From positions 1 through 41,214 of IMG/VR virus record IMGVR_UViG_3300036766_000149: a stretch of DNA of 41,214 nt; one strand, 5' to 3'. Below, piece by piece: positions 1-8,166 of the stretch; position 1 is the stretch's first letter; each line of letters opens with the position of its first letter. A program made the position numbers and the translations under genes. This DNA comes from a virus. The notes beneath the pieces were generated by a model, which was not told where the DNA came from, made no database searches, and saw only the letters and a program-made list of their open reading frames with translations.

Positions 1-156
1 TGTTGGGTTTGGTGGGACACTTGCTACTTTTATAGGTTTACCTGTCTTTGGATCGTAATCATATCGTACTTGTCCTGGACCAAGTTCAAATCCTTTATTT
101 TTATCTTCTTGTGTTTTTAGTTTTGCCTGTTCGTAATCAAATCGTGCTTTCGCTAT
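1..156. repeat. Terminal direct repeat, left copy
   Basis: Bases 1-156 are repeated at 41059-41214 with a single difference (C at 127, T at 41185). The repeat lies inside a minus-strand gene whose frame is unbroken when 1 is joined to 41058. This is what an assembler leaves on a circular or circularly permuted molecule. The difference falls on a third codon position (CAG or CAA, both Gln), which fits natural variation better than random error. A true short terminal repeat of a linear virion DNA cannot be excluded. Confidence 0.95.
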
Positions 157-735
157 CGTTGATTTAGATGCGTTTTTAGCAACCAAAGCATCAAGAGTAT
201 TACCAGCAGCTTCAAGATATAGCGCATTATTTCTTGCTACTCTTTGTGCTTCACCAGTTGCAAAGCCTAGGGTTTCACCTGACGCTAATGCTTTTTCTTG
301 GTCCAACTTACTTTGTAGATTTAATTTATTTAGATATTCTGTCTGTGCTGTAACTTCTTCTGGTTGTTGTAGTGACTGTAAATATGTTTCAAAAGAAGTA
401 TCGGCTGCTGATTTTACTGGAGCAGGAGTATCTGTTGGTGGAGGAGTTGTACCACCAGTTGTTGATCCACCACGAGCAGCATCAATAGCAGCCATTTGTG
501 CTGATACCTGTGCATCAGTACCAGCATTTATTACTGTGCCTTGATAACTTCCCGGACTACCAGCACCGGCAACAGTTGGAGCTGTGGATTTTGCAACATT
601 AGCAACATACGCATCCTTTGCCGGACTTGTTGCACCGTTTGCGTTAGGTACTGTTGGTGTACCAAAGTTAAAATCCGGAACACCTGACGGTGTACTGTGT
701 GCTATCGCAAATTGTTTTTTGTAGTCTGGTTGCAT
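1..735 (-). CDS. Virion-module protein, N-terminal 245 codons (gene crosses the contig ends)
   Basis: The gene starts at ATG 735 and runs off the left end. It continues in the same frame at 41058 and stops at TAA 40765-40767, giving 342 aa. The N-terminus reads MQPDYKKQFAIAH. A Thr/Pro/Gly-rich linker around residues 85-110 separates it from a Gln/Ala/Glu-rich, probably helical middle part. No signal peptide or membrane segment is seen. The start is preceded by aaacat with no Shine-Dalgarno, like most genes here. It lies between an HNH gene and a 1231-aa gene that starts only 4 bases after its stop, so it is probably a virion protein, perhaps an internal one that works with its large neighbour. 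I do not recognise the family. Confidence 0.8.
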   Translation of the reverse strand, partial: MQPDYKKQFAIAHSTPSGVPDFNFGTPTVPNANGATSPAKDAYVANVAKSTAPTVAGAGSPGSYQGTVINAGTDAQVSAQMAAIDAARGGSTTGGTTPPPTDTPAPVKSAADTSFETYLQSLQQPEEVTAQTEYLNKLNLQSKLDQEKALASGETLGFATGEAQRVARNNALYLEAAGNTLDALVAKNASKSTIAKARFDYEQAKLKTQEDKNKGFELGPGQVRYDYDPKTGKPIKVASVPPNPT

Positions 736-739
736 ATGT

Positions 740-1231
740 TTATAATTTATTTAATAAAGCAAACGATCCAAAGAATTTTTTATTACCAATGTTGTAAGAA
801 ATTGCAGCATCTTTTTTATTAACAAAATAACCCAAATGATACCACTTCCCTAAATGTTTTATCCTTGCTCTCCACTTTCCCTGATGAAATGTAACTCCTC
901 TATATCCTGATGTGTTATTTTTATGTTTTTCTTCATTAGCATGATTTTGACTATGGGTACAAAATCTTAAATTAACTCTACGATTATCTAATGGATTTCT
1001 ATTTATATGATCAGTTACCATTCCTTTTGGTGGTCTACCTAGTATTTCATGATGAAGAAATATCTTTTTTGTCTTTCTAGTAGAATGAATCTTTCCTGGT
1101 TCCCCTCCACTATGAATTGTTCTTCTAGCATAGTCAGCACCATTACAACTCCATTTATATTTAGAAAGTAATTCAAAATCACTATCATCAACTAGAGCAT
1201 ATTTTTCTTTTGTAAGAAATAACTTTTTCAT
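740..1231 (-). CDS. HNH homing endonuclease with C-terminal AP2 DNA-binding domain
   Basis: 163 aa. The HNH core includes FLHHEILGRPPKGMVTDHIN and the following NPLDNRRVNLR segment (about residues 58-90). It is followed by an AP2-like domain (about residues 107-160) with SGYRGVTFHQGKWRARI. This is the classic free-standing phage HNH-AP2 layout: the enzyme nicks or cuts DNA at a long site and promotes its own spread. It sits between virion genes and interrupts neither, with 10 bases separating it from the adaptor-like gene and 4 from the next. It has its own likely promoter (1239-1266) placed so that the transcript would start at about the ATG. Confidence 0.93.
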   Translation of the reverse strand: MKKLFLTKEKYALVDDSDFELLSKYKWSCNGADYARRTIHSGGEPGKIHSTRKTKKIFLHHEILGRPPKGMVTDHINRNPLDNRRVNLRFCTHSQNHANEEKHKNNTSGYRGVTFHQGKWRARIKHLGKWYHLGYFVNKKDAAISYNIGNKKFFGSFALLNKL

Positions 1232-1238
1232 AATATAT

Positions 1239-1266
1239 ATTTTAGAAACCCGAAGCGTCTTGATAA
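1239..1266 (-). promoter_or_regulatory. Promoter of the HNH-AP2 gene, leaderless spacing
   Basis: On the minus strand TTATCA (1266-1261), a 16-base spacer and TAAAAT (1244-1239) precede the ATG at 1231 by 7 bases. The -35 box matches 4 of 6 and the -10 box 5 of 6 sigma70 consensus bases. Transcription starting about 7 bases after the -10 box would begin at the start codon. It lies inside the 3' end of the upstream gene. Confidence 0.5.
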
Positions 1267-2213
1267 GGAAGCCAATATGGGGGTGTGTAAGGATTTATCA
1301 TTCCACTGTTTAATGGTGGAACATATGCACCCTCAATACTTTCACCCTCCGCCTCCAACATCTGCCCGACCATACCACCAACCAATGGTGCTAATCCTGC
1401 TTCTTGACCACCATCATACAGCTTCCAATAAAGCTGATTAACGGCTGGATGAAGTGGGTCATTTATCTGGCTAAATAGAGCCATAGTTCTGTAAATAGGT
1501 GCCATATCATATGCCTCCGGTATTGGTGTCATTTGCGAAATAGTTGATGATCCACCTGCCACTGATACGCCTTTGTATGGTGATACCAAAGTAATTGTTG
1601 TTGCTGTTGCTGACGCTATTTCATACCACTGACCATCACCTGTAGTTGTATTTACTCCAGTATTTGTTATTCGTATATATCTACCAGCAAAAGAAGTAAG
1701 ACCTCCGGCTGCAATAGTTATTGCGGTGCTATCAAAAGTCGCTGTAGAGATCGCCATTGTAATATCAGCGATAGTTAAATCTGGAACATTTTTTCTTCCT
1801 CGGACAGTTATGATTCCTGATCCGGTAGATGGTACAGGTTGTATTAAAATGTTTCTTCCTTGGATGAAAGAAAACTGTGGCACATCTGATGAACCAAGAT
1901 TTGAAGCCAGAATTATATTCCACGCTTCTGGACTGAAAATAGGAATAGGAACATAGACTGTAGTACCAACGGTGGTATAGATATTTATGATGCTTCGGAC
2001 ACCAGCTGGTATTGGATATGAACCAGTCATTGAAGAACTAGCAAGAATCTCTGTTCGTGTTTGGAGAAACCACCACTTTCCAGACCGGATAGAACAAACA
2101 GTACGCACACTATCATTCCACAACTGCGTTAAAAGCGTTGTGTTTGTTGTGTCCGCTGCTGGGACCTTTGTCATGCTGTTTAGTAATGCTATTGATGTGG
2201 TTAGTGATTTCAT
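1242..2213 (-). CDS. Probable head-to-tail adaptor (connector) protein
   Basis: 323 aa. The N-terminal part (LLTQLWNDSVRTVCSIRSGK, then WWFLQTRTE, about residues 28-57) resembles the helical start of gp6/adaptor-type connector proteins of short-tailed phages. It is followed by beta-rich segments and a C-terminal tail rich in Pro and Tyr (NPYTPPYWLPYQ). The family match comes from memory of the pattern and is not verified. The gene follows the 86-aa and 481-aa genes in the late operon, a sensible place for a connector. The start ATG 2213 is preceded by aaaaacat, with no Shine-Dalgarno. It could instead be another tail-tube component. Confidence 0.55.
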   Translation of the reverse strand: MKSLTTSIALLNSMTKVPAADTTNTTLLTQLWNDSVRTVCSIRSGKWWFLQTRTEILASSSMTGSYPIPAGVRSIINIYTTVGTTVYVPIPIFSPEAWNIILASNLGSSDVPQFSFIQGRNILIQPVPSTGSGIITVRGRKNVPDLTIADITMAISTATFDSTAITIAAGGLTSFAGRYIRITNTGVNTTTGDGQWYEIASATATTITLVSPYKGVSVAGGSSTISQMTPIPEAYDMAPIYRTMALFSQINDPLHPAVNQLYWKLYDGGQEAGLAPLVGGMVGQMLEAEGESIEGAYVPPLNSGMINPYTPPYWLPYQDASGF

Positions 2214-2219
2214 ATGTTT

Positions 2220-2480
2220 TTATGTTAATGCTACTGATTTCCAAACATTGTTAACATTGTCGTAAAGATATAACGCCCACGCTGGTCCTCCACTATTATA
2301 GTAAATCTTCACCTGCTCATATACATCAGTAGGAGTATAGGTTGGAACGACAGTGACAACTTCAATAAAGTTTGTAAGATTTGCAAAATCAATACCATAG
2401 GCAACAGTCTGACCTTGGTAAGAGATCACCCTTTTTAGTTCATCTATTTGCTTCTGTAATCTGTTTATATCTTCTTGCAT
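2220..2480 (-). CDS. Small virion protein with N-terminal coiled coil
   Basis: 86 aa. Residues 1-20 (MQEDINRLQKQIDELKRVIS) form a clear heptad-like coiled coil. The rest is a short beta-rich domain with aromatic residues (KIYYNSGGPAWALYLYDN). This shape suits a small trimeric fibre or a stalk anchored on a tail component. It lies 4 bases after the 481-aa gene and 6 bases before the adaptor-like gene, so it is probably cotranslated with them. I do not recognise a named family. Confidence 0.7.
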   Translation of the reverse strand: MQEDINRLQKQIDELKRVISYQGQTVAYGIDFANLTNFIEVVTVVPTYTPTDVYEQVKIYYNSGGPAWALYLYDNVNNVWKSVALT

Positions 2481-2484
2481 ATAT

Positions 2485-3930
2485 TTATTCTTTATCGTTA
2501 TAGAACCAAGTAATTCTCTCTATACCAAGATTTCTAGCAGGAATATACCTAATTTGTACTGATCTAGCTTGTAGTGTTGGATATGGAACTTGCCATGTCA
2601 GAATTCCTGCTTGGTTGGTTCGCACTGTTCCAATGAAAGGAGCAGAAATAGTGTCATTGAAAATATAAACATTTCCAATATCAACATTGATTGGTATCTC
2701 ATCTTCAAAATCTATGACAAAGTTATTGAATGTTACATTTCTAGGAAAATCATACTTCCTTGAAAATACCAAAGCATTTGCTGTGTCTATATCTGCTTTG
2801 CTTCTTGTATTAAGTGTAAAGAACTTCGCATCATCATATGAATAGCCGAGTTTATTATCACCAAGATTAAAGACTACAGTTAGATTCACTGGTAATCCTC
2901 CTGATGTATTTTCTAGTGCATACCACCAACACCTACCCTGTCCCTGCATCACTTCTCCAAAAGCGAGGATTCTATTTTTCTCTGCAATAAATAGAATATG
3001 TCCTATGTTTGTTATCTTGTGTTTGTAGACCAACTGGTTAAAATCAAGAGCCACATTTAATCTTCGCAAAAACTGTATACCGGTCCCGGACCAATAACCA
3101 AAGTTCTGCCCGTAAGCAATAAAGATAGTCCCTCCAACAACATAGAAACAAGTGATCATCTCATCAACGATAACTGCTTTTAGAGGCTTGTTACTAAAAC
3201 CATCATAGTACAGAACCTTTGCTGTAGTGTTTTCTGTATCACTCAAATTGATCTGTGTAACTGTAGAAATTAACATCTTCCCAGATCCAGGATCAATTCC
3301 AAAAGCGACTATAACCTGACTTGTATCAAGAGTTAGAATCGTTGTAGCAGCACCACCAGGAGTAGTTTGTCGGAGAAGTTTGTTTCCATTTCCATAAAAC
3401 ATATTGTTCTCAAAGAACAACACAGGATGAGGAACAACTGATGCGTTTGTGTAAGTTGCTGTTAGATCTTGGAAAGTTTGGTTCACAGTTCCACCAGCTA
3501 TGTTCCACTCAAAGATATATGTTGATGATGTTCCATAAGCAAAAGTTCCAAAAGGAGCCATATCACTTTTACCTTGTTGATAGTCGCGTGTTGAATCTGT
3601 ATCTACTAGAGATAGGACATCAGCACCATTTAATGTGTAGAACTTTGCTGTTGTGCTATTCACTCGTGAAACAACAAGTCTATCTTTTACACCAACAACA
3701 TTACCATCTTCACAACTCATCAAGATTTCTCCAACCAGACCGGTACTTTTATCAACTGGTAACGCTGGGAAGTTTAGAATACCTTGTGTAATGAGAGGAT
3801 TTACATTAGAAGTTCCACCAAAAGTTACACCTGGACCTATGGAAAAACCGCCATCTTCCGTGAAGTTAGATGTTGTCATTCCCTGCACCCAGTTCTTCCA
3901 GTTTATTTCTATGTACTTTGATCCAATCAT
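2485..3930 (-). CDS. Large beta-rich tail protein, possibly propeller or nozzle
   Basis: 481 aa. It is made almost wholly of short beta-strand-like stretches with recurring blade-like patterns (for example FFENNMFYGNGNKLLRQ and ILFIAEKNRILAFGEV), as in beta-propellers. Short-tailed phages often carry a propeller-like nozzle protein next to the adaptor, and this gene is close to the adaptor-like gene. The nozzle role is inferred from fold impression and position. ATG 3930 overlaps the stop of the upstream gene in an ATGA motif, so translation is probably coupled. It could instead be a host-receptor or carbohydrate-binding tail protein. Confidence 0.6.
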   Translation of the reverse strand: MIGSKYIEINWKNWVQGMTTSNFTEDGGFSIGPGVTFGGTSNVNPLITQGILNFPALPVDKSTGLVGEILMSCEDGNVVGVKDRLVVSRVNSTTAKFYTLNGADVLSLVDTDSTRDYQQGKSDMAPFGTFAYGTSSTYIFEWNIAGGTVNQTFQDLTATYTNASVVPHPVLFFENNMFYGNGNKLLRQTTPGGAATTILTLDTSQVIVAFGIDPGSGKMLISTVTQINLSDTENTTAKVLYYDGFSNKPLKAVIVDEMITCFYVVGGTIFIAYGQNFGYWSGTGIQFLRRLNVALDFNQLVYKHKITNIGHILFIAEKNRILAFGEVMQGQGRCWWYALENTSGGLPVNLTVVFNLGDNKLGYSYDDAKFFTLNTRSKADIDTANALVFSRKYDFPRNVTFNNFVIDFEDEIPINVDIGNVYIFNDTISAPFIGTVRTNQAGILTWQVPYPTLQARSVQIRYIPARNLGIERITWFYNDKE

Positions 3931-4226
3931 TTTTTTGTTTTACGAGGAATCCTCTCCTCAATTATAGTTGTTAATCGGACAACACTTTTATCCACTTCCA
4001 CTATATGAGTATTGAGATTACTAAATGAAGTAAGATCAGATTGAAGATGTGCTTGAAATCCAGTTGTAAATGTTGATATTTCTTTTTGTATTTCATCCAA
4101 TCTCTGTCCAAAAAGTGCATTTGTTTTTTCTGAATTGATTTGTGGATTTCTGAAATAGTTATATACACCAAAGACTATTCCTCCCACTCCTCCAACTCCT
4201 AAAATTGTAGATATTGTTTCATTCAT
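3927..4226 (-). CDS. Membrane-anchored coiled-coil protein, possible lysis accessory
   Basis: 99 aa when started at ATG 4226 (MNETISTILGVGG). An in-frame ATG eight codons upstream (4250) would overlap the previous gene and is less likely. Residues 5-25 form one glycine-rich hydrophobic segment (ILGVGGVGGIVFGVYNYF). The rest is a long amphipathic helix (LFGQRLDEIQKEI onward) ending in a basic tail (IPRKTKK). This resembles small phage membrane proteins such as holin- or spanin-like accessories, but nothing decides the role. It ends in an ATGA overlap with the propeller-like gene. Confidence 0.7.
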   Translation of the reverse strand: MNETISTILGVGGVGGIVFGVYNYFRNPQINSEKTNALFGQRLDEIQKEISTFTTGFQAHLQSDLTSFSNLNTHIVEVDKSVVRLTTIIEERIPRKTKK

Positions 4227-4231
4227 AATTT

Positions 4232-4876
4232 TTATGCTAATCCATTCCAATTTTTTACACTGGCTATTGCTAAACTATTAACAGTTTTGACACTGGCTTT
4301 TACAAGACCATTGATAGTTTTAATTGCACTGGCTGCTGCTGATGGTTCAATCGTATCGGAATAGAATCCCTCAAAAGTTAACCATCTATCAACACCGGTA
4401 GCAGTCACATCCAAGTTTCTTGACATCCATGCTGTAGGTGTCCCACCATTGACTGAAGTTCTATATTTGTATGCCTGATTCGTCTGGTCTAGTTCAATCG
4501 TTACTTTGAACCATGTGTTATTTGTAAAAGCTGCAACAACATTATAATCCGAGCCATCATACGCTTCTACGTTTCCAGAACTTGTCCGTATAGCAATAAG
4601 TAAATTCCCAGAATTGTAATATCTAACTAAACCAGTATCGGTATTTACATAAAACCAAGAATCTTGACTACCTATTGTTACATTAGTCATGTCTCTAGAT
4701 GGATTTGTTCCAGCTCCTGTAAGTAGTGATAGTGTTCCAGATTGTGCTTGGGCGTTTGTCACACTGCCAGGATCACCATTTGTCCAAGCAGTAGTCCATC
4801 CAGAGCCACCAGTTTTTCCAGAGATGTTATCTCCGTTTGCATAGCTATCAAAATTTTCTGTTGCGACAAAAGCCAT
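4232..4876 (-). CDS. Lectin/LamG-like virion protein with C-terminal tandem repeat
   Basis: 214 aa. The N-terminal 170 residues look like a concanavalin/LamG-type jelly roll that binds sugar or surface polymer: FDSYANGDNI at the start, WFYVNTDTGLVRYYNSG, and a strand-loop pattern throughout. The C-terminus carries three tandem units of about 11 residues, IKTINGLVKAS, VKTVNSLAIAS and VKNWNGLA. Such tails recur in proteins of uncultured phages and may anchor the protein to the virion. The gene lies 1 base from the Cys-rich gene and 5 bases from the next, inside the fibre cluster. Receptor or surface binding is an inference. Confidence 0.65.
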   Translation of the reverse strand: MAFVATENFDSYANGDNISGKTGGSGWTTAWTNGDPGSVTNAQAQSGTLSLLTGAGTNPSRDMTNVTIGSQDSWFYVNTDTGLVRYYNSGNLLIAIRTSSGNVEAYDGSDYNVVAAFTNNTWFKVTIELDQTNQAYKYRTSVNGGTPTAWMSRNLDVTATGVDRWLTFEGFYSDTIEPSAAASAIKTINGLVKASVKTVNSLAIASVKNWNGLA

Positions 4877-4877
4877 A

Positions 4878-5165
4878 TTATTTTTGTTTAATTATTTCCC
4901 CCTTATCTGTTTCAAGACCACAATTTACTCTCACAATCCTCAAGTGTTCTTCTTTTGAAACTCTATTTTCATCTCCCTTTTTTCCTAGAGTTTTTAGATA
5001 TGCTTCCTTTCTACAATTCACACATTGAGGTTCTTGAAAATTTGCGCCACCATGTACAAATTCTTCATGACATCCGGTGTGCTTTCCACAAGAATGATTT
5101 GAGGTATCACCCTCTATGCAAAATTGATGGAAATATTTTTCTGTGAAGAATGGAGAGTCTTTCAT
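4878..5165 (-). CDS. Small Cys/His-rich protein of the fibre cluster
   Basis: 95 aa. Cysteines and histidines cluster between residues 15 and 52 (FCIEGDTSNHSCGKHTGC, then CVNCRKEAY), so a structural metal site or disulfides are likely. The C-terminal third is charged. It sits 1 base from each neighbour, between the collagen-like and the LamG-like genes, and so belongs to the same operon. I do not recognise it. Confidence 0.7.
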   Translation of the reverse strand: MKDSPFFTEKYFHQFCIEGDTSNHSCGKHTGCHEEFVHGGANFQEPQCVNCRKEAYLKTLGKKGDENRVSKEEHLRIVRVNCGLETDKGEIIKQK

Positions 5166-5166
5166 A

Positions 5167-6108
5167 TTAAGTGTGTGTTATGTAATCAGGACTTGGACAG
5201 AAGAACAACTCATCTGCTGTATTCGCAAAACCAACAACTCGGATAACAACATCCGCTGTTGTTGGTTGTGTTGTTGTAATTTCTCCAGCTGTTTCAGAGA
5301 CATAAACCTGGCCTCCAATAACCATTGTAGTAAAGAGTGAATCTGCCCTAACTTTTCCAAACAAAAGCATGGATGTAGAACCGTTATCTACAGCTGCATC
5401 AACACAAATTCCTAGTTTTTTTCTTGCATCACCAGAACTTGCTGCTGCGGTATTTGCATCAGCTAAATACCATTGTGAATCAGTCACATGAAATGCACAG
5501 AGTGAACCAAAAGCAATAGTTGCTCCAGCTGTTCCAGCTTCTGTGATACCAGAATATCTTTGATCAGCAAGCGCTGCATCAAGTTGTAAACCTATAGTAG
5601 CTGGATCAGCTCCCTCACCTAGATCAATAACACCAGTAAGTGTTCCACCTGCCAAACCACTTGGGCCGGTGTAACCGGTGTAGCCAGTAGGACCAGTGTA
5701 ACCAGTGTATCCAGTAAAGTTACCCGGACCTGTATATCCAGTGTAACCTGTAGGACCAGTATATCCAGTATAGCCAGTAAAGTTACCAGGACCTGTATAG
5801 CCTGTGTAGCCAGTGTAACCAGTAGGACCAATCGGACCTGTGTATCCGGTATAACCAGTAGATCCTGCCCCAGCTGGACCGGTGTAACCTGTGTAACCAG
5901 TAAAGTTTCCCGGACCTGTGTATCCTGTATAGCCAGTATATCCAGTCGGTCCGGTGTAGCCAGTGTATCCAGTTGAACCAATACCATCCACATACAGTCT
6001 ATGTGTCGTTGGATCAGCATACAGAGTGACAGGACTTACACCGTCACTAGATGACACTGCAAGTAGTGTTGGAACATGATTTTCGTCTCGTTTTGCTATA
6101 TCACTCAT
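5167..6108 (-). CDS. Collagen-like tail fibre or head fibre protein
   Basis: 313 aa in three parts. Residues 7-41 are an RDEN module ([20 protein letters not shown] onward) shared with the next two proteins of the operon. Residues about 44-160 form a collagen-like stalk of Gly-Tyr-Thr and Gly-Pro-X triplets with a recurring GPGNFT interruption. Residues 161-313 form a beta-rich C-terminal domain of the trimeric fibre-head kind. Thr sits in the third triplet position in most repeats and Pro is scarce in the second, so the helix could depend on modified Thr. Phage collagen-like fibres form trimers on tails or heads. Which surface it decorates cannot be told here. Confidence 0.85.
   Translation of the reverse strand: MSDIAKRDENHVPTLLAVSSSDGVSPVTLYADPTTHRLYVDGIGSTGYTGYTGPTGYTGYTGYTGPGNFTGYTGYTGPAGAGSTGYTGYTGPIGPTGYTGYTGYTGPGNFTGYTGYTGPTGYTGYTGPGNFTGYTGYTGPTGYTGYTGPSGLAGGTLTGVIDLGEGADPATIGLQLDAALADQRYSGITEAGTAGATIAFGSLCAFHVTDSQWYLADANTAAASSGDARKKLGICVDAAVDNGSTSMLLFGKVRADSLFTTMVIGGQVYVSETAGEITTTQPTTADVVIRVVGFANTADELFFCPSPDYITHT
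5665..5976 (-). repeat. Tandem coding repeats of the collagen-like stalk
   Basis: The DNA here is built of 9- to 18-base units (ccagtgtatccagt and variants) that encode Gly-Tyr-Thr/Gly-Pro-X triplets, with larger units of roughly 50-80 bases marked by the block coding GPGNFT. Unit number in such tracts changes readily by slippage, and the tract is also prone to assembly collapse. Confidence 0.85.
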
Positions 6109-6130
6109 ATATTTTTTATTAAAATAATAA

Positions 6131-6406
6131 TTATGCTGACCTTACTAATATTGCATTGGTTAAAGAATCCGCGTATACCGGTACTGGAGTAACACCATCA
6201 ACAGCCGAAACAGCCATAAAAGCAACAACACGATTTTCATCTCTCGCATCAACATCTCCTGACAAATCACTTCCTGCCAAACCATCATTTATCGTCAATC
6301 CGTGATTTGTAGGATTTGCATAGATAGATAAAGTAGTTACACCATCAGCGTTTGAAACGCCTAGTATTGTTGTTATGTGATTTTCGTCTCGTGATGCTTG
6401 TGTCAT
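6131..6406 (-). CDS. Small fibre-associated protein made of two RDEN modules
   Basis: 91 aa consisting of two copies of one module of about 35 residues. The first begins [18 protein letters not shown] (from residue 6) and the second [20 protein letters not shown] (from about residue 55). Each continues to a Tyr-Ala-[DN]-Pro/Ser step and a final hydrophobic strand. The same module heads the collagen-like protein next door. It is probably a small beta unit that docks fibres on the virion or packs into a trimer. The start is preceded by atat with no Shine-Dalgarno. Confidence 0.75.
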   Translation of the reverse strand: MTQASRDENHITTILGVSNADGVTTLSIYANPTNHGLTINDGLAGSDLSGDVDARDENRVVAFMAVSAVDGVTPVPVYADSLTNAILVRSA

Positions 6407-6440
6407 ATATTTAGTAATTATTTCTTAAAAAATAAGTGCT

Positions 6441-6890
6441 TTACGCCGCGACTACATTACCGTCTGCTGAAATCGGAAACCAGAGACAGTAATATGTTAG
6501 TTGACCAGCAGTTATCGGTGTTGCTCCAATCGTCTGAATAATATCTTGTCCAGCACCAATCAAAAGTTGTCCTGGGATTGCTTCAACTTTTGTTGTTGGA
6601 GTAGCATCTGTATAAATTTCATCAGTCGCAAGAGTTGTAGCATCAGCAATCTGTGCAAGAATAACTGCTGTTGCTCCAGAGATACCTATTTCCAAAGTGG
6701 CAGCACCTACAAGGGTAAGACCACAAACTCCAAACACTCTAACGACCACAGTTCCTGTGACTGTAAATAGTGTTGTAGCTCCAGTTGCCCCAGTAGTTGC
6801 AGTAACATAGGTAATAGCTTTAGAAGCCACTAATCCCATTCCTGTTATTGGCACAAAATTTGCATCTCGTTGAAAAAATTGATCAGTCAT
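6441..6890 (-). CDS. Beta-rich virion protein with partial RDEN motif
   Basis: 149 aa. The first residues (MTDQFFQRDANFVPITGMG) match the start of the RDEN module of the next two genes. The rest is a Thr/Ala/Gly/Val-rich all-beta domain (TLFTVTGTVVVRVFGVCG onward) like phage decoration or fibre-knob domains. It lies 4 bases after the coiled-coil gene. The exact role is unknown; surface decoration is likely from composition and position. Confidence 0.7.
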   Translation of the reverse strand: MTDQFFQRDANFVPITGMGLVASKAITYVTATTGATGATTLFTVTGTVVVRVFGVCGLTLVGAATLEIGISGATAVILAQIADATTLATDEIYTDATPTTKVEAIPGQLLIGAGQDIIQTIGATPITAGQLTYYCLWFPISADGNVVAA

Positions 6891-6894
6891 ATTT

Positions 6895-7428
6895 TTATAT
6901 ATTATCTTTTAATTTTTTGTCTAACTCTGCCCACGCACGTTCTAGTGCATCTCGTCTATCCTTTAATAATCTTGTGCCATCATAAGTTTCTTTTCTTTCT
7001 CGTTCCAGCATTTTACGATCTTCCTGTACTTGCACTCTCTCAACTTTTATATTTTTCAAAACCTCCGTAACTTGTTTATGATTTGTATCCAGACTAACTT
7101 CTGCATCTTTCATGCGTTTATTAAAATCCTTAAAGAGATCCGTTATGTCAAGAGAGATACTTTTTAATTCATTGGCATATGCCTGTAACTCGGTGCCATA
7201 GGCAGAGAGTTCCTGATGATTTTGTGATGTTTCTTCTAGTGCAGTACGGCTCTCTTTGAGAACTTTAATAACTCGTTCCTCTGCTTCAACTTCTCGGAGT
7301 TTCATATACTCATCCGTTGTTGATTTTAATTTGATCAATTCAACCTTACCACTAGAAATACTGGCGTGAATTTCAGTCAGTTCTTTTAGCGTATTAAATT
7401 TTTCTTGATCTAATTGTTTTATATCCAT
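6895..7428 (-). CDS. Long coiled-coil virion protein
   Basis: 177 aa from ATG 7428 (MDIKQLDQEKFNTL). An upstream in-frame start is possible, but 7428 has the usual atatATG context. Nearly the whole protein is charged alpha-helix with heptads (KLREVEAEERVIKVLKESR, then DRRDALERAWAELDKKL), with no Cys or membrane segment. Such proteins serve as stalks, scaffolds or measuring rods. At 177 residues it is far too short for a normal tape measure but could span a short tail or neck. It follows a gap of 86 bases holding a long-range inverted repeat. Confidence 0.7.
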   Translation of the reverse strand: MDIKQLDQEKFNTLKELTEIHASISSGKVELIKLKSTTDEYMKLREVEAEERVIKVLKESRTALEETSQNHQELSAYGTELQAYANELKSISLDITDLFKDFNKRMKDAEVSLDTNHKQVTEVLKNIKVERVQVQEDRKMLERERKETYDGTRLLKDRRDALERAWAELDKKLKDNI

Positions 7429-7430
7429 AT

Positions 7431-7488
7431 AGCCGAGTGAGGCTTTGACACCCCACATTCTTCGTTATGTTGTCTATACAACTCGGCT
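7431..7488 (-). promoter_or_regulatory. Inverted repeat before the coiled-coil gene
   Basis: AGCCGAGT (7431-7438) and ACTCGGCT (7481-7488) are perfectly complementary and enclose 42 bases. In the minus-strand transcript the 3' arm would lie only 2 bases before the start codon at 7428. It could mask or expose the start, or mark a processing site. No T-run follows, so it is not an intrinsic terminator. Confidence 0.45.
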
Positions 7489-7514
7489 GAATACTTAAAA
7501 AACTTTTTTAGGTA

Positions 7515-8057
7515 TTAAACCTTTAACAGTTCTTCAAGTTTTTGCTTACTCGCACGAGCATCAAATGCTACCCCTTTCGTTTTCAATTCAGATATTATTT
7601 GTGCTTTGTCCTTATAAGCCAATGCCGAGGCTGTATCTTCAACAGGCACTAACCCAGAAGCATCTGCATTTCCACCTGCCTCCGGTGCTACTACTCTGTT
7701 AAGTTCTTCTACTTTGGCAGCTAACCTATCCGCCTCTGATAAGGGATTCTTCTTTTCCTCCTCGTAAACTTCTGCCATAATCTTGGATTTTAACTCCGCA
7801 ATTATTGCATCATCCCAAAGAGGTCTATCAGAACCTCTACCATCTATCTGATTAGCATCACGCGTAGGTGCTTTTCTAATCAACATTTGCCGTGCCAAGT
7901 GCATAGCAAGATGATCTCCCACAGTTAACGGAACCAATAACGATCCACCAGCAGGTACGAAGAAGTCGCGTTCGCCAAAACGCGCACCTAACTCACCGGT
8001 GAAATCAAAATCTGATATGTTCGTAATACGAACTATCTTATAGTCTGATTCATTCAT
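7515..8057 (-). CDS. Head-module protein with C-terminal SAP/HeH-like motif
   Basis: 180 aa. The N-terminal half has a compact beta region (FFVPAGGSLLVPLTVGDHLA). A charged helix and a linker follow, and the last 35 residues (DKAQIISELKTKGVAFDARA onward, ending KQKLEELLKV) fit the helix-extension-helix (HeH/SAP/LEM-like) motif that ends several phage head proteins and may touch DNA. The gene is three genes after the capsid gene. A head-completion or internal-head role is inferred. A GTTAAC box lies 11 bases before the ATG. Confidence 0.6.
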   Translation of the reverse strand: MNESDYKIVRITNISDFDFTGELGARFGERDFFVPAGGSLLVPLTVGDHLAMHLARQMLIRKAPTRDANQIDGRGSDRPLWDDAIIAELKSKIMAEVYEEEKKNPLSEADRLAAKVEELNRVVAPEAGGNADASGLVPVEDTASALAYKDKAQIISELKTKGVAFDARASKQKLEELLKV

Positions 8058-8166
8058 AATCTTAAATTGTTAACGAACTTATAATACCCAGCTTCGCCGT
8101 TCCGGGTCGCAGTTCAGCACTGCGTCTTGCTTCCCTCCGTACAAGAGAGAGAAGCACAGACAATGC
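8058..8166 (-). other. Intergenic gap with three hairpins
   Basis: This 109-base gap separates two head genes. It holds CGCAGT/ACTGCG (8108-8113 with 8119-8124), TGCTTC/GAAGCA extended inward past one mismatch (8128-8137 with 8147-8156), and a weak ACCC/GGGT pair (8086-8089 with 8104-8107). No T-run follows, so RNA processing or expression tuning between head genes is more likely than termination. Confidence 0.4.

Noticed and set aside
740-1231. Group I intron hosting the HNH gene
   Set aside because: The flanking genes are complete on both sides. This and the other HNH genes are free-standing.
3441-3791. Plus-strand frame of 116 codons over the propeller-like gene
   Set aside because: It is antisense to a well-supported late gene and has biased composition (His/Leu/Gln) typical of a shadow frame.
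5665-5976. CRISPR-like look of the regular short repeats
   Set aside because: The repeats are directly contiguous and coding (collagen triplets), with no spacers of constant length and no cas genes.
5619-6020. 133-codon minus-strand frame inside the collagen-like gene
   Set aside because: It is the shifted reading of the Gly-Tyr-Thr repeats and has the expected repeated Leu/Ile/Val/Thr composition. The collagen frame is clearly the real one.
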